A stretch of 64,000 nt of DNA, taken from assembly GCA_902825855.1 (NCBI GenBank), contig CADECW010000011.1, positions 1 through 64,000 on the forward strand, read 5' to 3'. This stretch comes from an uncultured Rhodospirillales bacterium (GTDB lineage: Bacteria > Pseudomonadota > Alphaproteobacteria > Reyranellales > Reyranellaceae). How positions within the stretch are numbered: position 1 is the first letter of the stretch; each line of letters starts with the position of its first letter. Position numbers and translations under genes: made by a program. Positions 58,159-64,000 of the stretch are shown here, in pieces. The notes below the pieces were generated by a model that did not search any database, was not told the origin of the DNA, and saw only the letters and a list, made by a program, of their open reading frames with translations.

Positions 58159-59892
58159 CTAGATTTTCGTGACCTTTGCATGCAGCACGGCCGAGCGGCC
58201 AGAGCGCACCGCCTCGAGGCAGCGCGCGACCGCACGATCGACGCCCGCAGGCTCGGACAGGAACTCCCCGTGTGCGCCGGCGGCTTCGGCGATCTTGCCG
58301 AAGTCCATGTCGATGCCGAACCCGGCGCCATAGTCGTCGGCGGCCTTGGCCTCTCCGGCCGGATAGACGCGCAACGTCGCCTCCTTCACTGCCCCCCAGC
58401 CCGAATTGTCGAGCACGACCATGAAGATCGGCAGGCGGTAGTTCCGTGACACCGCCAGCACGGATTGCGGATTGGAGAAGTAGAAGGTGCCATCGCCCAT
58501 GATCGGCATGATGACGCGATCGGGCATGGCGAGTTTCAGGCCGAGCGCCACGCTGCCGGAGAAGCCCAGTCCCGCGCCGGCCAGGCCGACCAGGGTGCCC
58601 GGCTCGGTCCGCGGCATCTGCGCCAGCACCGTCGGAATGTTGCGGATCGCCTCGTTGATCACGACGCCAGACGGGCCGAGCGCCTCGACCAGCTTGGCGC
58701 AAAGGTGGTGCGGGTTGATCTCGCCCGCGACGCCAGGCTCGGCGGCGAGCCTGGCCGCCTGTTCGCGGCGCGCCACGCCCTCGGCTGCTGTCTCCTTCAC
58801 GCGCGCGGCCGCCCGCGCCTTGAAGCCGGCATCTGCGCGCGCCTTCAGCACGGCGAGAAGATCGGCATAGAAGCGGCAACTGTCACCCTGCAGGCGCAGG
58901 TTCGCCGGGAAGGTCCACATCGGGATCGCCCGTTTCTCCGCATCGACATCGACATGCGCCCACCAGGTCGAGGGATTCTCCGGCATGTCCTTGGGGATCC
59001 ACGGTACATCGACGTCGACCAGCAGGCCGACATCCGCGTCCGCCAACGCCTTGGTCGGGACGAACCCGCCGTGGCAGACGGAATCGTGCGGCAGGTTGAG
59101 ATGAACGGGGCTGAATTCGACGACGCGAATGCCGGCGAACTGTGCCAGCTCGTCGAGCAACGCGACCGCCGCCGGATTGCGGCCCGAGTAAGCCGTGATC
59201 AGGAGCGGCCGCTCGGCCGCCAGCAGCCTGGTGGCGATGGCATCGAGCGACTGACCATCGACAGCGCCGACCGGTGCCGCGCGAAAACGCTCCTCGGGAT
59301 AGGAGCGGATCTGGCCCTCCGACCATAGCTCGGTCAGCGTCTCGCGCGGGAAGGTCATGTAGACCGGTCCCTTGGGATCGCTCATCATCACGGTGTGGGC
59401 GCGGCGCAGCGCCTCTTTCGCGACCACGCCCGAGGGCAGGTTGTATTCCCACTTGGTGTAGGGCCGCACCAGCGCGGCCTGGTCGAACGGCTCCTGGATG
59501 AAGTGCACGTAGGTATCGCGCGTCCCCAACAGCTCGCCGCGCGTGGTGTAGGGCGCGCGACCGGCCATCAGCAGAACCGGGATGCGAGCGCGGCAGATGT
59601 TGTGCAGGGCCATCGCTGAATTGGCCGTGCCCGAGTCGACATGGACCATCACGCCCTGGCCGCGGCCGGTGGCGAGGAAGTAGCCCGCCGCCATGTGCGC
59701 CGCCGTGATCTCGTGCGGGCAGATCACGGTCTTGGGCGCCTTGCGGCCATCGCGCTTGAAAGCCGCCATGGCCTCGATGATCGGCGCGTGGTCGGTGCCG
59801 AAGTTGCAGAAGATGTAGTCGCAGCCGATCTCGCTCAGGCCTTCGAGGAAATAGTGGGCGGCCGAGCGGCGGGCCTCGTTGATGCTGTCCAT
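58159..59892 (-). CDS. thiamine-diphosphate-dependent enzyme (acetolactate-synthase-like)
   Basis: 577 residues with the three ThDP domains. The catalytic glutamate is E61 (CPHEITAAHMAAGYF). The central domain carries GRNPAAVALLDEL. The cofactor motif begins G466-D467-G468 (MGDGTFYF) and ends with LDN-S where most relatives have LNN. The ATG at 59892 has GAGGAAG before it; a TTG five codons upstream is the alternative. It is on the same strand as a TctC gene and an EthD gene. Candidate decarboxylase or lyase; substrate unknown. Confidence 0.85.
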   Translation of the reverse strand: MDSINEARRSAAHYFLEGLSEIGCDYIFCNFGTDHAPIIEAMAAFKRDGRKAPKTVICPHEITAAHMAAGYFLATGRGQGVMVHVDSGTANSAMALHNICRARIPVLLMAGRAPYTTRGELLGTRDTYVHFIQEPFDQAALVRPYTKWEYNLPSGVVAKEALRRAHTVMMSDPKGPVYMTFPRETLTELWSEGQIRSYPEERFRAAPVGAVDGQSLDAIATRLLAAERPLLITAYSGRNPAAVALLDELAQFAGIRVVEFSPVHLNLPHDSVCHGGFVPTKALADADVGLLVDVDVPWIPKDMPENPSTWWAHVDVDAEKRAIPMWTFPANLRLQGDSCRFYADLLAVLKARADAGFKARAAARVKETAAEGVARREQAARLAAEPGVAGEINPHHLCAKLVEALGPSGVVINEAIRNIPTVLAQMPRTEPGTLVGLAGAGLGFSGSVALGLKLAMPDRVIMPIMGDGTFYFSNPQSVLAVSRNYRLPIFMVVLDNSGWGAVKEATLRVYPAGEAKAADDYGAGFGIDMDFGKIAEAAGAHGEFLSEPAGVDRAVARCLEAVRSGRSAVLHAKVTKI

Positions 59893-59949
59893 CGCTTCCT
59901 CACTCAAGGGTCGTACGGATGTCGAAGCACTTGATGGTCTCGCCGTCCC

Positions 59950-60909
59950 TCATTCGAGCTTTATGTTGGCAGCGGTCGCCACTGCCTTCCAGCGTGCGGA
60001 GTCGCCTGCGATCAGGACGCGATACTGCTCGGGCGTAGTGCTGCGGGGCTGGACGGCGATCTTTTCCAGCGCCGTGCGCACGTCGGCTTCAGCCAGGCTC
60101 TCGACGCTGGCCTTGTTCAGTCGGGCGACGATGTCCGGCGGCGTGCCAGCCGGCGCCACCAGGCCGGTCCACAGTGAAATCGCCATGTCGGACACGCCGG
60201 CTTCGGCGAGCGTCGGCACGTCGGGGAATACGCGGTCGCGCTGGTCCGCGGTGATGGCGAGCGCGCGCAGCTTGCCGGCACTGAGCAGGCCGGAGATCGG
60301 GCCGGTGTCGGCGATGGTCATCAGCACCTGGCCCGACGCGACGGCCTGCGCCGCATCGCCGCTGCCGCGATAAGGGATGTGCTGGAATTTCGATCCGGTG
60401 CGCTGGTTGAAGAGCTCCGAGGCGAGCTGGAAGGGCGTCGCGCTCGAGGCGTAGTTGGCCTTGTCGGGATGGGTGCGACCATAGTCGATCAGGTCGCGCA
60501 CCGACTTGATCGGCTGGTCGGCGCCGACCACCAGCAGCAACGGGAACTCGGCGAGCAGGGAGATCGGCGCGAAGTCCTTCTCTGGAGCGTAGGGCAGCTT
60601 CGCATAGACGGCAGGGTTGATCGTCATCGGCCCGCTCGGAGCGACCAGCAGCGTGTAGCCGTCGGGCTGGGCCTTGGCGACCAGTTCGGCGGCCACGATC
60701 GACGCTGCACCGGGCTTGTTGTCGACCACGATGGGCTGACCGAACTTCTCCTGCAGCTTGGCCGCGACGATGCGCGCGATAAGGTCGTTTCCGCCGCCGG
60801 CCGAGTAGCCGACGACGAGCCGGATCGGCTTGGTCGGATAGGTTTGCGCCGTTGCCGACTTTGCAGTCAGCAGCGCTGCAGGGACGCCGAGGAACAGCCG
60901 TCGTCTCAT
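59950..60909 (-). CDS. TctC/Bug family periplasmic solute-binding protein
   Basis: 319-residue precursor with a basic signal (MRRRLFLGVPAALLTAKSATA). Bug pattern: YPTKPIRLVVGYSAGGGNDLI, VDNKPGAASIVAAELV, QPDGYTLLVAPSG, IPYRGSGDAAQAVASGQV and VAPAGTPPDIVARL. It overlaps the upstream EthD gene by 4 bp and precedes the ThDP enzyme gene by 57 bp. Probably captures a carboxylate handled by these enzymes. Confidence 0.9.
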   Translation of the reverse strand: MRRRLFLGVPAALLTAKSATAQTYPTKPIRLVVGYSAGGGNDLIARIVAAKLQEKFGQPIVVDNKPGAASIVAAELVAKAQPDGYTLLVAPSGPMTINPAVYAKLPYAPEKDFAPISLLAEFPLLLVVGADQPIKSVRDLIDYGRTHPDKANYASSATPFQLASELFNQRTGSKFQHIPYRGSGDAAQAVASGQVLMTIADTGPISGLLSAGKLRALAITADQRDRVFPDVPTLAEAGVSDMAISLWTGLVAPAGTPPDIVARLNKASVESLAEADVRTALEKIAVQPRSTTPEQYRVLIAGDSARWKAVATAANIKLE

Positions 60910-61295
60910 GGCGACAACCTGCTCATGTCATCGTAGATCGTCTCTTCGCGGTTGAGCCACAGGGGCGAGTTCGCAAGATCGATGAACTTGGCCTCGTCCT
61001 CCAGCAGTAGCCGATTGGCCTCTCGCGCCTCGGGATTGCGGCTGGCGGTGCGCCAGGTCTCCTCGCTCTGCCACCACAATTCGGCCACGCCGTCATAGGG
61101 CTCCGGCGCGCGACGCGCCCGTCGCATGCCGTCGGCCAGGTCGCCCCGCAGCCGGTGAAGCTGCACGTAGCGCGTCATGCCGAGCACCGGCTGTAGCGTT
61201 CTGACCAGCGGTCCATGCTTGTTCAGCCAGTAGTCCTGGAACTCTTCCAGGCTCAGCGACGGCGATCGCCGAAGACAGAAGGTCAGTTTCAGCAC
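60906..61295 (-). CDS. EthD domain protein
   Basis: 129 residues, ferredoxin-like dimeric barrel. The N-terminal LTFCLRRSPSLSLEEFQDYW and HGPLVRTL are the EthD family signature. The start is GTG at 61295 with GAGGGAA upstream. First gene of the EthD-TctC-ThDP string. EthD-fold proteins often remove or isomerise reactive catabolic intermediates; the real role here is unknown. Confidence 0.85.
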   Translation of the reverse strand: MLKLTFCLRRSPSLSLEEFQDYWLNKHGPLVRTLQPVLGMTRYVQLHRLRGDLADGMRRARRAPEPYDGVAELWWQSEETWRTASRNPEAREANRLLLEDEAKFIDLANSPLWLNREETIYDDMSRLSP

Positions 61296-61405
61296 GGCGT
61301 TCCCTCGATCCTTCGCCGGATCATGCCACTCCTTGCCGGGAGCACGCCACTCAATGTGGGAGCAGGCCCGAAGGACCGCGCTGGCCTCATGCTATAAGCC
61401 CGCCA

Positions 61406-63862
61406 ATGGACTCCCTTCCCATCGACGAAGCGCTGCCGCGCCTGAAGGACGCGCTCTTGGCGCGCAACGCCGCCGTCCTTGTGGCACCTCCCGGCGCCGG
61501 CAAGACGACCCGCGTGCCGCTGGCGCTGCTCGACGCACCCTGGCTCGGCGACGGCAAGATCATCATGCAGGAGCCACGGCGGCTGGCGGCGCGCGCCGCG
61601 GCGCGGCGCATGGCGGCGACCCTGGGCCAGCCGGTCGGCGAGACTGTCGGCTATCGCGTGCGGCTCGACACCAAGGTTGGTCCGCGCACGCGCATCGAAG
61701 TGGTGACCGACGGCCTGTTCCTCAGGATGTTGCAGGACGATCCGTCGCTCGACGGTGTCGGCTGCGTGATCTTCGACGAATTGCACGAGCGCGGTCTGGA
61801 GACCGACCTCTCCTTCGCTCTGGTGCGCGAGGCGCAGACGGCGTTGCGCGACGACCTGCGCCTCGTCGCCATGTCGGCGACGCTCGATCCCGGACCGGTA
61901 TCCGACCGCCTGAACGGCGCGCCGATGATCGATTCCGCCGGCCGCATGTTCCCGGTCGACACACGCTATCTCGAGCGCGAAGCGGCCGGACGCATCGAGG
62001 ACAGCGTCGCCTCGACGGTACGCCGTGCGCTCGCCGAAGAAAGCGGCAGCGCGCTGGTCTTCCTGCCCGGCGTCGGCGAGATCCGCCGCGTCGAGGAGCG
62101 CCTGGACCTCGGCCGCAACGTCGATGTGGCGCCGCTCTACGGCGATCTCTCGCCAGCCGATCAGGACCGCGCCATCGCCCCGTCGCCCGCCGGCCGCCGC
62201 AAGGTCGTGCTGGCGACGTCGATCGCCGAAACGAGCCTCACCATCGAGGGCGTGCGTCTCGTCATCGATTCCGGCCTGATGCGCGTGCCGCGCTTCTCGC
62301 CGCGCTCGGGCATGACGCGACTGGATACCGTGCGCGTGAGCCAGGCGTCGGCCGACCAGCGCCGCGGCCGAGCCGGCCGCCTCGAGCCTGGCGTGTGCTA
62401 CCGCCTGTGGCCCGAAGAGCAGCAGCGCGGCCTTTTGCCTTACACACCGCCCGAGATCCTCGAGGCCGATCTGGCGCCGCTCGCCCTGGAGCTCGCGCTG
62501 TGGGGCGCCAGCGACACCACCCTGCCCTGGCTGACGCCACCGCCGGCCGCGTCGCTCGCCACGGCGCGCGCCCTGCTCGTCGATCTCGGAGCGCTCGATC
62601 GAGCGGGCGCGATCACGGCGCACGGCCGGGCGATGGCGCGGCTCGGCCAGCATCCGCGTCTGGCCCATCTCGTGCTGAAGGGCCGCGAGCTTGGACAAGG
62701 CAGGATCGCCGCCCTGCTGGCCGCGATCCTGAGCGAGCGCGATTTCCTGCGCCTGCCGCCGGGCCAGCGCGACGTCGATCTACGGCATCGCATCGACATC
62801 GCGTTGAGCGGCAAGCGCGACGGCAACTTGCGCCTGATCCAGGAACAGGCGCGCCGCCTGATGCCCCGCGGCGGCACCGGCGGCACGCCCGACGTGTCGA
62901 TGACGGGCGCATTGCTGGCGCTCGCCTATCCCGACCGCATCGGCCGGCGGCGCCCTGGAACCAATCGCTATCTACTTTCGGGCGGGCGCGGCGCGGCTCT
63001 GCCCGACGGCGATCCGATGGCCAACGTGGAGTTTCTTGTCGTCGCCGATCTCGACGGCGCAGCCCAGGACTCGCGCATCTTCCTCGCCGCGCCCATCTCC
63101 CTCGACGAGATCGAAGAACTGTTCGCCGAACGGATCGTCGACGAGGACGCGCTGCAGTGGAGCGAGCGCGAGGGAGCGGTGCTGGCGCGCCGCCGGCGGC
63201 GGCTGGGCGCGTTGCTGCTCGAGGACAAGCCGCTTGCGAACCCCGACGCCGACAAGCTCAAGGCGGCGATGGTCGCAGGCATCCGCCAGCTCGGCCTCGG
63301 CGCACTGCCGTGGTCGGACGACCTCGCCCGGTGGCGAGAGCGCATCGCCTTCCTGCGAGCGCAGGACAATGGCTGGCCCGACCTGTCGGACAAGGCGTTG
63401 CTCGGCTCGCTCGAAACCTGGCTGGCACCGTCCCTCGACGGCGTGTCGCGGCGCAGCCATCTCGCGCGGGTCGATCTTGCAGCAGCGCTGAAAGCGCTGG
63501 TGCCGTGGGACAAGCAGCGCGAGCTCGACCGTCTGGCGCCGACCCACGTCGAAGCGCCGAGCGGTTCGCGTGTACCGATCGACTACGGCAATCCGGCGGA
63601 GCCAACGCTGTCGGTGCGCCTGCAGGAGATGTTCGGACTTCTGGACACGCCACGCGTCGGCGGCGGCAAGGTGCCGTTGACCATCCATCTGTTGTCGCCG
63701 GCGCGCCGTCCGGTCCAGGTGACGCGCGACCTCGCGAGCTTCTGGGCCAACGGCTACAAGGCGGTGAAGGCCGAGTTGAAAGGCCGCTACCCGCGCCATT
63801 ACTGGCCCGACGATCCGCTGATTGCCGAACCCACGGCGCGGGTCCGGCCGCGGCCGCGTTAG
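61406..63862 (+). CDS. hrpB: ATP-dependent helicase HrpB
   Basis: 818 residues of the DEAH/RHA family. Walker A PPGAGKTTR (28-36), motif II DELHE starting at D124, SAT in VAMSATLDP, motif V TSIAETSLTIEGV and motif VI QRRGRAGRLEPG. The C-terminal HrpB region (from about 480; PLTIHLLSPARRPVQVTRDL near the end) is complete. It acts on RNA; the exact role in most bacteria is unsettled. It stands alone, with its stop overlapping the convergent cupin gene end by 4 bp. Confidence 0.95.
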   Translation: MDSLPIDEALPRLKDALLARNAAVLVAPPGAGKTTRVPLALLDAPWLGDGKIIMQEPRRLAARAAARRMAATLGQPVGETVGYRVRLDTKVGPRTRIEVVTDGLFLRMLQDDPSLDGVGCVIFDELHERGLETDLSFALVREAQTALRDDLRLVAMSATLDPGPVSDRLNGAPMIDSAGRMFPVDTRYLEREAAGRIEDSVASTVRRALAEESGSALVFLPGVGEIRRVEERLDLGRNVDVAPLYGDLSPADQDRAIAPSPAGRRKVVLATSIAETSLTIEGVRLVIDSGLMRVPRFSPRSGMTRLDTVRVSQASADQRRGRAGRLEPGVCYRLWPEEQQRGLLPYTPPEILEADLAPLALELALWGASDTTLPWLTPPPAASLATARALLVDLGALDRAGAITAHGRAMARLGQHPRLAHLVLKGRELGQGRIAALLAAILSERDFLRLPPGQRDVDLRHRIDIALSGKRDGNLRLIQEQARRLMPRGGTGGTPDVSMTGALLALAYPDRIGRRRPGTNRYLLSGGRGAALPDGDPMANVEFLVVADLDGAAQDSRIFLAAPISLDEIEELFAERIVDEDALQWSEREGAVLARRRRRLGALLLEDKPLANPDADKLKAAMVAGIRQLGLGALPWSDDLARWRERIAFLRAQDNGWPDLSDKALLGSLETWLAPSLDGVSRRSHLARVDLAAALKALVPWDKQRELDRLAPTHVEAPSGSRVPIDYGNPAEPTLSVRLQEMFGLLDTPRVGGGKVPLTIHLLSPARRPVQVTRDLASFWANGYKAVKAELKGRYPRHYWPDDPLIAEPTARVRPRPR

Positions 63863-64000
63863 CCCTTCCGATGCACGGCGAGCCACACCGTCGGTGGCTC
63901 GGCCTGCGTGGACTCGACGCGATGGCGGACGTGTGAGGGGATTTCGATCCAATCACCGGGCTTCATGTCGATCGTGACGTTGCCTTCTGCGAAGCGCAGG
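63859..64000 (-). CDS. cupin-domain protein, 3' end only
   Basis: The last 47 codons of a gene that runs off the right edge; the stop TAA is at 63859-63861. The visible residues form the second cupin motif: VTIDMKPGDWIEIPSHVRHRV, with the PGDW turn and a metal-type histidine in SHVRHR, then the final strand (TVWLAVHRKG). Looks like a small single-domain cupin. Its 3' end overlaps hrpB by 4 bp. Confidence 0.7.
   Translation of the reverse strand, partial: LRFAEGNVTIDMKPGDWIEIPSHVRHRVESTQAEPPTVWLAVHRKG

Noticed and set aside
61333-63936. 867-codon open frame on the plus strand
   Set aside because: Shadow frame of hrpB, arginine-rich, without motifs.

Overview
The window is high-GC DNA with dense, short-spaced operons and no gene-free gap over 300 bp. 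FixL/FixJ, a complete cbb3 oxidase operon, FixK-type operators, a bifunctional PutA, GltBD and four orphan TctC-type binding proteins point to an alphaproteobacterium, probably a Rhizobiales/Rhodospirillales-like soil or water heterotroph (Bradyrhizobium- or Reyranella-like; genus not provable from this sequence). No tRNA, rRNA, IS element, integrase or CRISPR array was seen.

Positions 76-16811 form a micro-oxic respiration island. FixJ and FixL (minus strand; FixL has the heme-ligand and O2-signalling residues of a true oxygen sensor) are followed by a CBS/BON protein, an O2-independent coproporphyrinogen oxidase (hemN), a universal stress protein, a TauE/SafE-like membrane protein, a DUF2189 membrane protein and the operon ccoNOQP-ccoGHIS. 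Two unnamed genes extend that operon. Beyond them lie a 42-residue membrane microprotein on the opposite strand, a HicB-like protein and two alphaproteobacterial conserved proteins. Three FixK boxes (5516-5529, 7163-7176, 15626-15639) sit in divergent promoters, and a degenerate fourth lies between fixL and the CBS gene. Placing each box at -41.5 predicts start sites with a plausible -10 element and a very short leader in nearly every direction. The gene for FixK itself is not in the window.

Positions 16867-38130 hold mixed metabolism: a lipoprotein, a glyoxalase-fold protein, an Asp/Glu-racemase-like enzyme, a periplasmic cyclic-nucleotide phosphodiesterase, an enoyl-CoA hydratase / flavin monooxygenase / hydrolase string, threonine aldolase, a LysE exporter, an orphan CoxL-like molybdenum hydroxylase subunit, a TctC protein, and a minus-strand string of acyl-CoA dehydrogenase, phosphopantetheinyl transferase, an ABC transmembrane protein without ATPase, CbpA and CbpM. 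A LysR regulator diverges from a GFA / PNPOx-like pair, and an atypical type II dehydroquinase follows.

Positions 38184-50238 carry nitrogen and amino-acid metabolism (gltB-gltD and putA), with a metallo-beta-lactamase-fold protein and a TctC gene between them. Positions 50303-61295 are catabolic or accessory: TctC plus a two-subunit Rieske dioxygenase, hydrolases, a Baeyer-Villiger-type monooxygenase, a compositionally different gene for a peptidoglycan-binding-like/alpha-beta-hydrolase fusion followed by a small membrane protein (possible effector/immunity pair), and an EthD-TctC-ThDP enzyme operon. The window ends with hrpB and the 3' end of a cupin gene.
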